The notes: generated by a model from the letters alone, not told the origin. DNA of 64,000 nt from Planctomycetota bacterium (GCA_024280855.1 JAJRPG010000069.1:1-64000); one strand, 5' to 3'. Counted from the stretch's first letter, positions 36,687 to 46,041 are shown. Program-made: numbers and translations.

Positions 36687-37718
36687 CTATGAAATAAGGT
36701 CTGCGTAAAGGGCTAACTCGTCCTCGAATGATCGAAGTTTCATGTCGAAAGCTTTCTCGGCTATGGTGTGATCGCAGACGCTATCCTCCTGAGACATTTG
36801 CACCTGCCCACGATCAAAGCGAAAAAGTCCGATGCCGGGCAGGGCTAATTCGGCTAGGGCCATCGCGGGCGCGTTTAGCGTCGCTAACATCTTAGCGACG
36901 GGGACAGGTTGCGAGAGCAACGGCTTCCAAAGCTTCGCTGAGGGCATCGTCGCGCGACAGGCATTGTAAAACGATCGCCAGCTATAAACCACTGGGCCAC
37001 CTAGTTCGTAAGATTGATTGATCGCTGCCGGTCGAAAAAGTGATTCCACAAGGCAATGGGCTACGTCTTTTACGGAGACGGGTTGCAATTTCGCCAGGCC
37101 GGTTCCGAAATAGGGGATGAAGGGCGGCATTGCCCCGCAGATAAAACGATTTATCAATTGCATGAATTCGCCATCCGGGCCATGAATGAGGCTGGGACGA
37201 AAAATGGTCCAATCCAAATCAGAGTCCCGAACATATTCTTCCGCTAGCCATTTCGTCTGGTGATACATCGAAACGGCGTCGTCTCGTGTGCCTAAAGCCG
37301 ACATGTGAATATATCGTGTGACGCCTTCATCTTGTAATGCGTTTATTACATTTCGAGTGCCATCGACATGCACACGTCTGAAACGCTGGCCTTTAAGGCG
37401 TCGCTCGATAATGATGCCGACAAGGTGAATGCCTGCTTCAGATTGTTCGGCTGCTTCGTGAAGGGAATCGATGTCGTGGATTGAACCTTCAATCGGAGTA
37501 TAGCGAGACCGATCAACTTCCGGTAGTTGGGAGGTTAGTTTGTCTATTGAACGCACCAGGCAAACCGGATGCAGTCCGCGATTGAGCAAGGCTTTCATGA
37601 CGCTACGACCCACGAAGCCCGTTGCTCCGGTAATCATGACGCGCGTGACGGGACATGATCCTTGGTTGTCGACGGCAAGAGAGGGATTGTTATTTTGAGG
37701 GCTTAAGATATCGGCCAT
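36687..37718 (-). CDS. Atypical short-chain dehydrogenase, NDUFA9-like
   Basis: 343 residues. The NAD(P)-binding motif is 'ITGATGFVGRSVMKALL', followed by the atypical-SDR features 'HVDGTRNVINA', 'YIHMSALGT' and 'YHQTKWLAEEYVR', then 'IFRPSLIHGPDGEF'. The Tyr-x-x-x-Lys catalytic pair is present in modified form (YHQTK). This group includes the complex-I accessory subunit NDUFA9 and quinone- or sugar-modifying reductases. The C-terminal ~100 residues hold a hydrophobic, Ala/Leu-rich stretch that may touch the membrane. AGGTGA precedes the ATG. The function is not fixed; it is probably co-transcribed with gpmI (67-base gap). Confidence 0.85.
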   Translation of the reverse strand: MADILSPQNNNPSLAVDNQGSCPVTRVMITGATGFVGRSVMKALLNRGLHPVCLVRSIDKLTSQLPEVDRSRYTPIEGSIHDIDSLHEAAEQSEAGIHLVGIIIERRLKGQRFRRVHVDGTRNVINALQDEGVTRYIHMSALGTRDDAVSMYHQTKWLAEEYVRDSDLDWTIFRPSLIHGPDGEFMQLINRFICGAMPPFIPYFGTGLAKLQPVSVKDVAHCLVESLFRPAAINQSYELGGPVVYSWRSFYNACRATMPSAKLWKPLLSQPVPVAKMLATLNAPAMALAELALPGIGLFRFDRGQVQMSQEDSVCDHTIAEKAFDMKLRSFEDELALYADLIS

Positions 37719-38121
37719 TTGATGTCACCTGCTTTGATGTAGATTGCTAAAAATGAATCGTATGCCTCTATGGGCCGACGGTAAAGATTGTATAGGAAAA
37801 CATATGGCTCGTGGCAAAGTTATTGCGGGGAAGTTAAATTCTCTATCTCGCCAATCCTCTGTGACTTTTTGTTTTCGTAACAGAAATAACGAGGGTCAGC
37901 GAGGGGCTATAGAATTCAAGTCTAACGCGCCGAATACTATGGCAGTTGACAGTATACCCAGTTTCAGGGTAATAAAGTCATGGCTGATGTTGGCTATCAC
38001 GAGAATTATACGGATTCACTTGGGTTGTGGCATCGAAGGTGTAGGAGTTTTTTAACTGTTTTAAGGAACGGTATCGGGCAAAATCAATAACGAATTTTGT
38101 ATCGCCAAAGTATAGAGAGTT
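37719..38121. other. Divergent promoter region before the oxidase cluster
   Basis: About 400 bases between divergent genes. It presumably carries promoters for the SDR/gpmI unit and for the cytochrome oxidase cluster. A 103-codon open frame (37744-38055, plus) lacks a ribosome-binding site and family resemblance and is not called. I see no clear FNR-type palindrome. Confidence 0.5.
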
Positions 38122-38742
38122 ATGACTTCAGAGTCTAAACAGGCAGAGCTTCAGGAACTTCGTGAGCGCATGACTACGCTCGAAGCGGAGATTGCGTCTT
38201 CACAAGCAGCCGGGGCGGGCAGTTGGCGCCCGGATACTTATTACACAACTTATCATATTCTCGCTGGCATGGTGCTGGGTTTGATAGCTGCGGCTTCGAG
38301 TTTGCTTTTTAACGTCATCGGCGCAGCGATGGTCGGCAAACATCCGCTGCAATTGATTAAAATATACCTGACGTTTCCGCTTGGCGAAAAAGCGTTGGAG
38401 CTTGAAAGCGGCTTCGCCCTGGCGGCTGGGTGTTGTTTGTATTTGGGGACGGGCATGTTCGGCGGCATACCTTTTCACATTATTCTTAGTCGGTATTTTT
38501 CGAAAGCTTCCACGGGCGTGCGTTTCCTAGTGACGACCGTGTTAGCTATCGGCGTTTGGCTAATTAATTACTACGCCTTAATCGCCTGGTTGCAACCATC
38601 GTTGATTGGTGGGAATTGGATTATTGAACAAATACCACCGTTGATCGCAGTGCTGACGCACCTTGTTTTTGGATGGACAGTACTTCTTGTGGATCAATGG
38701 GGAAGTTTTGCGCCATCCGCAAAAGCCAGGCGGGACCAATGA
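38122..38742 (+). CDS. Membrane protein of the oxidase cluster, unknown family
   Basis: 206 residues. A short N-terminal coiled coil ('QAELQELRERMTTLEAEI') is followed by about four hydrophobic helices ('YHILAGMVLGLIAAASSLLF', 'LAAGCCLYLGTGMFGGIPF', 'FLVTTVLAIGVWLINYYALI', 'LIAVLTHLVFGWTVLLV'). I do not recognise the family. The stop codon overlaps the start of the cytochrome c gene (ATGA), so it is part of the oxidase operon. It may be an extra membrane subunit or an assembly or anchoring factor. Confidence 0.75.
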   Translation: MTSESKQAELQELRERMTTLEAEIASSQAAGAGSWRPDTYYTTYHILAGMVLGLIAAASSLLFNVIGAAMVGKHPLQLIKIYLTFPLGEKALELESGFALAAGCCLYLGTGMFGGIPFHIILSRYFSKASTGVRFLVTTVLAIGVWLINYYALIAWLQPSLIGGNWIIEQIPPLIAVLTHLVFGWTVLLVDQWGSFAPSAKARRDQ

Positions 38743-39809
38743 TGCACGCAGGTGGAAAAAAGTATTCGTTGGGTACGTTTGTTGCCTGCGCTAGTGTGAT
38801 GGCTGCGGTATGCTTGCTTGGTCCGATGGGGTGTAGCGATGCGCCAGGCCCGGTGGACATTGACACGTCTCGTGCGGCAGAATTTGGTTTCCAGCAAAGT
38901 GTGCGGACTTCTCAGATTGAAGAAGGTCACGCCGCTTATAAAACCTTTTGCATTGGTTGTCATGGCGAAGCCGGGGATGGTAACGGCAATGCGGCAAGAT
39001 TTCTTGACCCGCGTCCGCGAAACTTTATTAATGCACGGTTCAAGTTTAGTTCTACCCGAGCAGGGCAGCTACCTACAGACGAGGATTTACGTGGTACGAT
39101 CATCGGCGGCTTGAAGGGTAGTTCGATGCCAGGTTGGGATATGTTGCCGGCGAGAACCGTAACGGCGTTGGTGAGTTATATCAAAACTTTTTCACCTAAG
39201 TGGCAGGAGAAATCGCCAGCCTCGGCTATCCCTTCCGTAGATGATCCGTATCGGGCAAGTGAGGATAAGGCGGAGGCTATTGCTCGCGGCGAAGCGGTGT
39301 ATCATGGATATGCTACCTGCTGGACGTGTCATCCGTCGTATGTTCCTACAGAAAAAATTAACGAACATCTGGTCGCTATGGAAAATTCGACGCGCGATGT
39401 CTTTCGAGATCATCTGTTCCAGCCAGTGGGAAAGCCGAACGCCGAAGGCGAGATGGTATACCCGCCAGATTTCAAGCGGGATTTCGTGCGAGCTGGCGCT
39501 CAGGTGGACATTCTCTATCGATCCATCGCGGCTGGTATCTCAGGCACTGCGATGCCAACCTGGGTGGACTCGATGGATGTAGTTAGTAGCCATGATTCAA
39601 ATGTGATTTTGACTAGTGCTGCCGATCTCTGGGCGTTGTCGTATTATGTACAGAGTTTAGTTATCTCTCGTCCCGCTCGTCTTGAACCTGACGAATTGGT
39701 TGTGCGGGCGAGACCGCAAAAAATATTGCAGATTGGTGAAGCGTTTGTTCCGGTTGAAGAAGTTATTGACACCGGTGAGACGGATGAGGAATTTTCTGAG
39801 GACGACTAG
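38739..39809 (+). CDS. Dihaem cytochrome c of the cbb3 oxidase cluster
   Basis: 356 residues. Two haem-binding CxxCH sites are present: 'CIGCHGEAGDGNG' near residue 72 and 'CWTCHPS' near residue 193. The leader ends in 'GPMGC', a possible lipobox that would anchor the protein in a membrane facing the periplasm. Each haem domain has a downstream Met that could be the sixth ligand ('GSSMPGWDM', 'GTAMPTW'). Its place immediately before ccoN suggests it passes electrons to the oxidase and may substitute for CcoP, which is not found here. The ATG at 38739 overlaps the preceding stop; the stop abuts the ccoN start. Confidence 0.88.
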   Translation: MMHAGGKKYSLGTFVACASVMAAVCLLGPMGCSDAPGPVDIDTSRAAEFGFQQSVRTSQIEEGHAAYKTFCIGCHGEAGDGNGNAARFLDPRPRNFINARFKFSSTRAGQLPTDEDLRGTIIGGLKGSSMPGWDMLPARTVTALVSYIKTFSPKWQEKSPASAIPSVDDPYRASEDKAEAIARGEAVYHGYATCWTCHPSYVPTEKINEHLVAMENSTRDVFRDHLFQPVGKPNAEGEMVYPPDFKRDFVRAGAQVDILYRSIAAGISGTAMPTWVDSMDVVSSHDSNVILTSAADLWALSYYVQSLVISRPARLEPDELVVRARPQKILQIGEAFVPVEEVIDTGETDEEFSEDD

Positions 39810-41252
39810 ATGACAGCAGCTTCCCCATCAATCAGCAAAGACGTTTCCAACGTATCGTTGAACGACTTGGTCAACGAGAAGCTAGTGCTTTGGCATTTTA
39901 TCGCGTCACTTACTTATGTAATGATCGCTATGCTTGCTGGTTTTTTGTTTTCGCTGCAACTATTACAGATATACCCATTTCCTGAGATGGAGCTTTTTTC
40001 GCCGGGGCGATGGCGCATGGTGCATACCAATGGCGTGGCATATGGGTTTATAGCCAATGCTTTTTTAGGGGCGTTATATTGGGCAGTGCCTCGTTTGACG
40101 CTGCGCCGTGTGTTAAGCGTTAAGTTGTCATGGTTTATTTTTGTCGCGTGGCAGGTCGTCGTGTTATCAACGGTCGTTGGCTTACTGACAGGGTATGCGC
40201 AAGCTGTCGAGTGGGGCGAGACGCCGATATTTATCGATCCGTTAGCCGTTGTTGGTTTAATCCTTGTTGCCTGCAATTTTTTGACGCCGATACTGAAATC
40301 TGAAGGGCCTATGTATGTCACGCTGTGGTATTTTATCGCTGCGTTTGTCTGGACGATTCTCGTGTACGCGATGGGAAATTATATTCCACAGTTTTTCGTG
40401 GGTGGGACCGCCGCTGGTGCTATTGCCGGTTTGTTCATTCACGACTTAGTGGGCCTGTTCGTGACGCCTCTGGGCTGGGGGCTGATGTATTACTTCGTGC
40501 CGATTCTTTTGAAAAAGCCAATATGGAGCCATGGCTTGTCACTAGTCGGTTTCTGGGGGCTAGCCTTCTTTTACCCGCTCAACGGCATCCACCATTTCTT
40601 GTATAGCCCGATACCGATGTTCCTCCAGTACGGCGCGGTCATTGCAACCATTGCAGTTGAACTTGTCGTGACGACTGTGGTGGTGAACTTCTTTTTAACC
40701 ATTCGCGGACGCGGCGACGCATTGCGCACAAACATGCCGATTCGCTGGTTCTACATTGGTATGGTGTTTTATTTTACGACTTGTTTGCAATGTGCGTTTC
40801 AGGTTTCGCTTACCTTTCAAAAAATTGTACACTTCACTGATTGGGTGGTGGGCCATTCTCACTTAGTGATGTTTGGCGTGTTCGGGTTTTGGATTTTCGG
40901 CATTATGACACACCTGCTACCTCGGCTCATGGGCGCGAAGGGATGGTATCGAACAGCCTGGAACGAATGGCATTTTTGGCTGACGGGTATCGGCATGTTG
41001 GTCATGTTTTTTGATCTTACCATCGCCGGCTTGGTGCAAGGTTTCATGTGGCGAGACTTAGCTGTCTGGGAAGCGACGCTTACGGCTTCGCAACCATTTT
41101 GGTTGTTGCGTACGATTAGCGGTTCAGCCATTATCATTGGGCAGTTTTTCTTCATCTTTAATATCCTAATGACAGCCGTGTACAGGCATAGTATAGAGCC
41201 GAATAGCCAGTCGAGCGGGGTAGACCCTGTTGCCCCAGCTTTGGCTTCTTAA
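39810..41252 (+). CDS. ccoN: cbb3-type cytochrome c oxidase subunit I
   Basis: Catalytic haem-copper subunit in the inner membrane, reducing O2 with high affinity and pumping protons. 480 residues with ~12 helices. Ligands visible: His72 ('RMVHTNG') and His351 for the low-spin haem, His349 for the high-spin haem ('VGHSHLVMFG'), His211 ('FIHDLVG') and His261-His262 ('GIHHFLY') for CuB. Tyr227/228 ('LMYYFVP') is in the place of the His-Tyr cross-link. All expected residues are present, so it should be active. Start ATG directly after the cytochrome stop. Confidence 0.96.
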   Translation: MTAASPSISKDVSNVSLNDLVNEKLVLWHFIASLTYVMIAMLAGFLFSLQLLQIYPFPEMELFSPGRWRMVHTNGVAYGFIANAFLGALYWAVPRLTLRRVLSVKLSWFIFVAWQVVVLSTVVGLLTGYAQAVEWGETPIFIDPLAVVGLILVACNFLTPILKSEGPMYVTLWYFIAAFVWTILVYAMGNYIPQFFVGGTAAGAIAGLFIHDLVGLFVTPLGWGLMYYFVPILLKKPIWSHGLSLVGFWGLAFFYPLNGIHHFLYSPIPMFLQYGAVIATIAVELVVTTVVVNFFLTIRGRGDALRTNMPIRWFYIGMVFYFTTCLQCAFQVSLTFQKIVHFTDWVVGHSHLVMFGVFGFWIFGIMTHLLPRLMGAKGWYRTAWNEWHFWLTGIGMLVMFFDLTIAGLVQGFMWRDLAVWEATLTASQPFWLLRTISGSAIIIGQFFFIFNILMTAVYRHSIEPNSQSSGVDPVAPALAS

Positions 41253-41309
41253 TGTGGGGCATGAATAACGTGAACGAATTGGAAGGTCTCAACGAGGCAG
41301 TAGCTTACG

Positions 41310-41990
41310 ATGTTTGAATCGAAATCCGGCGTATTTTTGATTGCAGGGCTTTTTTTCTTTGTCCTATCCTTCGTGGTCATGGGGCTGCTACCGTGGATGA
41401 TGTATATCAATGAGCCGGAGCAAACGCTGGAAGATTTGGTGGCTGACGGCGTCATTCACGAATTCGCCGAGTTAGCCGAGAAATTTCCCGATCAATTCGC
41501 ACAGCATTTTCCAGACGGTGTGACGCGAAATTCATTTGCCGAAGCCTTACAACGAGGCCACGATATTTATGTGGCTGAGGCTTGTTGGCATTGTCACAGT
41601 CAGCAGATTAGACCGGTGTCCGGCGAGGATTTGAGATGGGGACCAGTCTCTCATGCTAGAGAATATCAAAATGTGCTTCAGCGTCCCGTACTGTTTGGAA
41701 CGAGACGGGTAGGCCCTGACCTCATTCGTGAGGGGGCCAGGCATAGCAACGATTGGCACGTGGCACATTTTCATACCCCGGTCAACGTAGTGCCGACGTC
41801 AGTTATGCCGCGATATCCCTGGTTTTACGACGATGACGATTACCCAAACCGTGACGGGATGTCTATCATAACTTATGTGCAATGGCTGGGAAGTTGGCTA
41901 GCGGAGTATCCGTACTATCGAGGCGAAGGGCCGAGTGGGGATACATTGGGTCATGTTGAAAAAGTAACTGAAGCGGCGGTGACACCATGA
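41310..41990 (+). CDS. ccoO: cbb3-type oxidase subunit II, monohaem cytochrome c
   Basis: 226 residues. One N-terminal membrane helix ('LIAGLFFFVLSFVVMGLLPWM') anchors a periplasmic haem domain. The CxxCH site is 'ACWHCHSQQIRPV' at 91-103. The later 'FGTRRVGPDLIREG', 'DWHVAHFHTP' and 'SVMPRYPWF' (axial Met) are CcoO hallmarks. It transfers electrons from the dihaem cytochrome to CcoN. The gap from ccoN is 57 bases; the stop overlaps the next start (ATGA). Confidence 0.95.
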   Translation: MFESKSGVFLIAGLFFFVLSFVVMGLLPWMMYINEPEQTLEDLVADGVIHEFAELAEKFPDQFAQHFPDGVTRNSFAEALQRGHDIYVAEACWHCHSQQIRPVSGEDLRWGPVSHAREYQNVLQRPVLFGTRRVGPDLIREGARHSNDWHVAHFHTPVNVVPTSVMPRYPWFYDDDDYPNRDGMSIITYVQWLGSWLAEYPYYRGEGPSGDTLGHVEKVTEAAVTP

Positions 41991-42358
41991 AAGAATCAAC
42001 ATTGAAGAATGGCGAGCATGTTTCATCGGGAAGTGACCGAACCAACTCCGCGCCCTCACGAAAAAAAAATATAATTATCTGGTTGATGGCTGTGGGCATT
42101 CTTTTCCCAGGCGGCTATGGTTTTATCAATAAGTTGATTGAGTTTTTCAAGACACTACAAATGGATTCCGGGGGTAAGTTTACGATCATACCCATCTTGA
42201 ATTATTTGATCGTCGCCTGTGGGATGACTTGTCTGCTCATTTGGGCGGTGGCTCATGGCATGTTTCGTGATATCGAAGGCCCTAAATATTCGATGCTCAA
42301 CCGCGAAATCGAATTGGAGCAGTTAGAAAAAGAAACTGGAGCCAGCAAACATGGCTAA
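41987..42358 (+). CDS. CcoS-like small membrane protein
   Basis: 123 residues with two membrane helices ('IIIWLMAVGILFPGGYGF', 'ILNYLIVACGMTCLLIWAVA'). The segment right after the second helix, 'GMFRDIEGPKYSML', matches the FxDxEGPxxxxL motif that follows the single helix of CcoS, the cbb3 maturation factor linked to haem/Cu insertion. The N-terminal hydrophilic tail and extra helix are not usual for CcoS (about 50-70 residues), so the assignment is by motif and neighbourhood. Overlaps ccoO and the following small gene by four and eight bases. Confidence 0.65.
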   Translation: MKESTLKNGEHVSSGSDRTNSAPSRKKNIIIWLMAVGILFPGGYGFINKLIEFFKTLQMDSGGKFTIIPILNYLIVACGMTCLLIWAVAHGMFRDIEGPKYSMLNREIELEQLEKETGASKHG

Positions 42359-42515
42359 TTCTACTGAAACAGAAGCTAAGCAGGATAGTCGCTTCCACAC
42401 ATACACTACGCACCGCATCCCTTGGTATATTCGCGTCATGTGGGGATGTTTTTATATTGGAATGATCTGGTACATTGTGAAGTACGCCATTCCCATGGCT
42501 AAGAACTATTTTTAG
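42351..42515 (+). CDS. Small single-helix oxidase subunit, 54 aa
   Basis: Short gene overlapping the end of the CcoS-like gene by eight bases. It encodes a charged N-terminus, then 'HRIPWYIRVMWGCFYIGM', one membrane helix and 'KYAIPMAKNYF'. The pattern resembles the N-terminal helix of CcoP or a CcoQ-like subunit: an 'IPWY/W...' lead-in and 'YxIP' exit are familiar from planctomycete cbb3 clusters (from memory). In classical oxidases this helix is fused to the dihaem CcoP; here the dihaem cytochrome is a separate upstream gene, so the two may together replace CcoP (inference). The tight overlap argues strongly for a real gene. Confidence 0.7.
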   Translation: MANSTETEAKQDSRFHTYTTHRIPWYIRVMWGCFYIGMIWYIVKYAIPMAKNYF

Positions 42516-42585
42516 TTTTCGATTCCTGGCCGAGTTGAAGATTCATGCATAAATTTGTAATCGATTATTTTTCGCATGTGACGAA

Positions 42586-43302
42586 ATGTCAGAGCTTGCC
42601 ACTGTATTTGTGTTAGGTTTATTAAGCTCCGCTCATTGCGTGGGCATGTGCGGTGGGTTCGCCGCTGCCATCTCTGCCACTGGTCAACCAATCTGGCCCA
42701 TGCTCTCTCGACAGTTAATTTATAGCGCTGGTCGCCTTTCGACTTATGTATTTCTTGGCGCAATAGGCGGGGCGGTGGGCATATACCTTTCACAATTTAA
42801 TACTTCGTTGGTAAATGTACAACGCGCATTTTCAATTATAGCTGGCGTTATCATGATCGTGATTGGTGCGTCTGTCTTGGGTTTGTTTCGATTCTCGTTT
42901 TTATCAAAACTTGGACTAGAAACACTGTTCGCGCCGATGTTCCGTCAGTTTCTAAATGCCAGAAGTGCAGGCGGATTTTTCCTGGCCGGATTAGCCAATG
43001 GTTTTCTTCCCTGCGGCCTAGTCTATGCTTTTTTAGCGAAAGCTGTAGCTAGTGCGAGTGTCGGTCGTGGCTCGTTAATGATGCTGGCGTTTGGCCTGGG
43101 AACGATGCCGGCGATGGTAGCAATTGGTTGCGGTAGCGCAATGTTAAGTCGTCATGCTCGCCACCGGGTTTATCAATGTGCAGCGTGCATGGTGATTGTG
43201 ATGGGGGCGGTGACCATTGGCCGAGCGTTGCCGCTTGGTGGCGAAACGAATTGCTGCGATGACGCCGCCGCTACAATTGCAGCCGTTGATTTGCCATCTT
43301 GA
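42586..43302 (+). CDS. SafE/UreH-like membrane protein, oxidase biogenesis
   Basis: 238 residues with six or more helices. The N-terminal 'GLLSSAHCVGMCGG' and the internal 'GLANGFLPCGLVY' are the signatures of the TauE/SafE (COG2836, DsbD_2-like) family that regularly accompanies cbb3 oxidase genes and is thought to help copper or cytochrome maturation. The Cys in both motifs could bind copper or take part in thiol exchange. The C-terminus has 'NCCDDAA', another Cys pair. Start ATG at 42586, 70 bases after the small subunit; likely last gene of the oxidase operon. Its stop lies 18 bases from a convergent gene. Confidence 0.85.
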   Translation: MSELATVFVLGLLSSAHCVGMCGGFAAAISATGQPIWPMLSRQLIYSAGRLSTYVFLGAIGGAVGIYLSQFNTSLVNVQRAFSIIAGVIMIVIGASVLGLFRFSFLSKLGLETLFAPMFRQFLNARSAGGFFLAGLANGFLPCGLVYAFLAKAVASASVGRGSLMMLAFGLGTMPAMVAIGCGSAMLSRHARHRVYQCAACMVIVMGAVTIGRALPLGGETNCCDDAAATIAAVDLPS

Positions 43303-43320
43303 AAAAATCCTATTGGCGAT

Positions 43321-44808
43321 CTACATCACGTCGGATGAAGTCGTCGATTTTGCCTCGGTATGAAACTCCTGGCCTTGAAGATCAACGTTGGCTGAGGCTT
43401 GATGCAAAATTCGACCATTTGCGGGTTTTCTATCATCCACTAATTGATTAAACACGTCGGCTAATTCCTTTGCACGATGTTTTCGGTCATATTGCGACAC
43501 GGCCATGGCTGTGTTTGTATCGTGCATTGGCGCTGCCACGATCAAATTTCTAATCGCCATAGCCATATTCGCTACATCATTGGGGCGGCAAGAAGTAAAT
43601 TTTATTCTTGAGCGACGAAGTATTTCGATGGCAGGATGCCGGTTCGGGAGACAAGCCATGATGGGTTTTCGCATGGCTATATATTCAAAAAGTTTATTGG
43701 GGATTTGCAGGTCTGCGTTCGCGCCTACGGAGCCAACCAACGTAAGTGCATCGCTACCTGCCATGTATCTGATCGCGTCCGAATGACTCTTCGCGCCGAC
43801 GACTTCAACGAGTGAATCGACGCCGAACTCTTTGGCTAACGTGCCTAACGACTTGCCGTCATAATTTTCATTACCAACGAGCGTCAGTTTGAAACGAGTT
43901 GCGAGTTGAGGGCTGTGAAGCATTAAAACTTTCAAAGCTCTAAATAAGAATATGGGAGAACGAGGACCATAAAATTGACCGCAATGAACGAGTGAAAATG
44001 TCTCAGGTGATACGCTGCGATAAGGTGTAGCGAGATCAATTATTTCTAAGTCAAAACCGTTGAGAATGGTCACGCATTTATTTTCTACGTTCGGGTATCG
44101 TTTACACAATTTCTCTCTAGCGGTCGGGGTGTTGACAATAATTCGATCAGCGCGTTTTAAAACGGCTCGTTCCATTCTCTCTTCGATGTGTTGGTGAAAT
44201 CGAACAGGATTTTTGGCATAAGGATTACCGCACCACGGGTCTCGAAAATCAGCGACCCAGGGAAGGCCGCTCTGGCGCTTGAGTTTCATCGCGATAAGGT
44301 GAGCGCTCGCATAAGGCGACGTCGAGTAGATCAATTCAATAGGACGACTACGCAATATGTGCTTGCCCGCTCGAATCGCTGGCTGAATCCATCCGCTTCT
44401 CGAATCCGGCAGGTGCAATAGGCCTGACACCCAATCCTTCACGCCGTGAAATTTTGATCGAATCAAGCTTGTATCAAGCGCATTCTTTACTTCTCCGGCG
44501 GAGTAAGCATTAAAGGAGCGAGCGGAAGTTTCAAGATGCAACGCGCGTTTGAGCTTATTGACGCGGTCTTCCCACGCGATCCGCTGAACTTCGACGCCGT
44601 CTGGAATTTCGTTCAGCAGCCCTTCGTCGACTGGCTCATTCTTTGTCTCGGAAGTAATGACATTGGCTGTCCATCCTAATCCTGCAAGATGTTTAATAAA
44701 ACCAAGTGTGCGAAAAGTACCGCTGCGATTGATGGGTGGAAAAGCATAGGCGACGCATATGAATCGCCGCTCGGTTGAGTTTGAAGAAGTTGAGTCAGTT
44801 GGGTGCAT
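43321..44808 (-). CDS. Glycosyltransferase family 4-like protein
   Basis: 495 residues. 'AYAFPPINRSGTFR' near the N-terminus is the nucleotide-sugar/acceptor loop common in GT-B enzymes. 'IIVNTPTAREKLCKRYP' and 'FSLVHCGQFYGPRSP' mark the interdomain region. 'ADLQIPNKLFEYIAMRKPIMA' is the C-terminal donor-binding Glu motif. It should transfer a sugar in the cytoplasm, probably for a surface polysaccharide or glycan. It follows the GT2 gene by six bases on the same strand. The ATG ending at 44808 is used; a GTG one codon upstream is equally possible. The last ~40 residues are polar and look disordered. Confidence 0.88.
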   Translation of the reverse strand: MHPTDSTSSNSTERRFICVAYAFPPINRSGTFRTLGFIKHLAGLGWTANVITSETKNEPVDEGLLNEIPDGVEVQRIAWEDRVNKLKRALHLETSARSFNAYSAGEVKNALDTSLIRSKFHGVKDWVSGLLHLPDSRSGWIQPAIRAGKHILRSRPIELIYSTSPYASAHLIAMKLKRQSGLPWVADFRDPWCGNPYAKNPVRFHQHIEERMERAVLKRADRIIVNTPTAREKLCKRYPNVENKCVTILNGFDLEIIDLATPYRSVSPETFSLVHCGQFYGPRSPIFLFRALKVLMLHSPQLATRFKLTLVGNENYDGKSLGTLAKEFGVDSLVEVVGAKSHSDAIRYMAGSDALTLVGSVGANADLQIPNKLFEYIAMRKPIMACLPNRHPAIEILRRSRIKFTSCRPNDVANMAMAIRNLIVAAPMHDTNTAMAVSQYDRKHRAKELADVFNQLVDDRKPANGRILHQASANVDLQGQEFHTEAKSTTSSDVM

Positions 44809-44814
44809 CACATT

Positions 44815-45894
44815 TTACGCGCTGGCTTGTGTAGTTTTCATTTCGCCGCTGCCCGACAAATATGTTTCTAATCGCAACTTGTATAGCTCTTGATCTTTCC
44901 AGCGTTGCCAGGAGCCTACAATGAAGCCCGAGCAGTTGCCCATCGTCACAGTCCACATGACCATCATGGTCAGAAAATAGGCCGTGGGGCGGTGAGTTTT
45001 TGATGCAATCGTCAAGGCTTTTCGATGGTTAGCGTAAACGAAGTAGTAGGCAAAAGCCGCTACCATCACAACCAACGCCCAGGTCGACCAAATCGATGCA
45101 ATAGCTAGAATGGCTAACCCCGCTACGTTTCGGATGTTGTATAGATATCCAGCAGCATCTATCTGCGTGTGGCCACGCCCTGTTCCATAATGATAAAACT
45201 GTTTAGCTATCCCTCTGAAACTCGTCCGTGGTCGCCAATCCACCTTGGCATTACTGGCAAATTCAAAATGCCCGCCGAGCGCTCGAACCTTATGGTCGAA
45301 CAGCGTGTCTTCCGAATAGCCAATCCATTCAGGCCAACCGCCCGTTCGATGCCAAAGCGATTTTGTAAAGGCCATTGACCTTGCGGAAGGATTAAACGTC
45401 GCAGGATTGACGGGCTCTAATGTGCCACGCATAGTCGCTAAGCCAACAACGCGCTCCAGTAGCGTATGAGATTCAATTTCATAATACCCCGCGACAGCTT
45501 CGACGTTTTCTTTTTCTTCAAATGGTTTGATAAGATTCGCCAGCCAATCGGGACGCGCTTTACAGCCGGCGTCGATAGATGCAATCACGACAGACTGCGC
45601 AGCCCGCGTGCCGATGTTTCGGCCGCTAGCTATGTTTACGCCTTTAGTCGTCATGAGTCGCATCTGTGGTAGCACTGTGAAGAACTGTCGGATAACAGGA
45701 ATCGTGGCGTCGTTGGACCCGCCGTCAACGATGATGACTTCATCAGGCTGGCGCGATTGAGATGCTAACGAACTCAACACCGCCGCGCATCCTACTGCGT
45801 CATTGCGAACAGTGAGAACGACACTGACGGTGACACGCTTTCCTGACTTGCGGACGCGATACATCGGCTTCATGGCGGCGTTTTTCTGCAACAT
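44815..45894 (-). CDS. Glycosyltransferase family 2 with C-terminal membrane helices
   Basis: 359 residues. The GT-A domain begins 'VSVVLTVRNDAVG', with 'VIIVDGGSNDAT' (nucleotide-binding Asp) and 'VIASIDAGCKARPDW', where the usual DxD reads DAG. The acceptor-side 'GYSEDTLFDHKVRALG' carries the probable catalytic Asp (ED). Two to three hydrophobic helices follow ('AGLAILAIASIWSTWALVVMV', then 'FLTMMVMWTVTMG'), tethering it to the membrane. It lies 147 bases downstream of the nucleotidyltransferase gene and directly upstream of the GT4 gene, so both GTs may belong to the HprK/PqqD unit. Confidence 0.88.
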   Translation of the reverse strand: MLQKNAAMKPMYRVRKSGKRVTVSVVLTVRNDAVGCAAVLSSLASQSRQPDEVIIVDGGSNDATIPVIRQFFTVLPQMRLMTTKGVNIASGRNIGTRAAQSVVIASIDAGCKARPDWLANLIKPFEEKENVEAVAGYYEIESHTLLERVVGLATMRGTLEPVNPATFNPSARSMAFTKSLWHRTGGWPEWIGYSEDTLFDHKVRALGGHFEFASNAKVDWRPRTSFRGIAKQFYHYGTGRGHTQIDAAGYLYNIRNVAGLAILAIASIWSTWALVVMVAAFAYYFVYANHRKALTIASKTHRPTAYFLTMMVMWTVTMGNCSGFIVGSWQRWKDQELYKLRLETYLSGSGEMKTTQASA

Positions 45895-46041
45895 GATTCT
45901 GCTACCTTTGCATAACGAATTCGTTGCAACCTACGCGATTAGCTACGATACAGGGCCTATCGGAAGCTAATGGTCGTGAAATGAGAACATTATCGGGCTG
46001 TTAGAAAAATTTTAACCTTGCTAAGATTTTATGAGCGTTGG

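Noticed and set aside
37744-38055. 103-codon plus-strand open frame in the divergent spacer
   Set aside because: No ribosome-binding site, no recognisable domain, odd composition and location in a promoter region between divergent genes.
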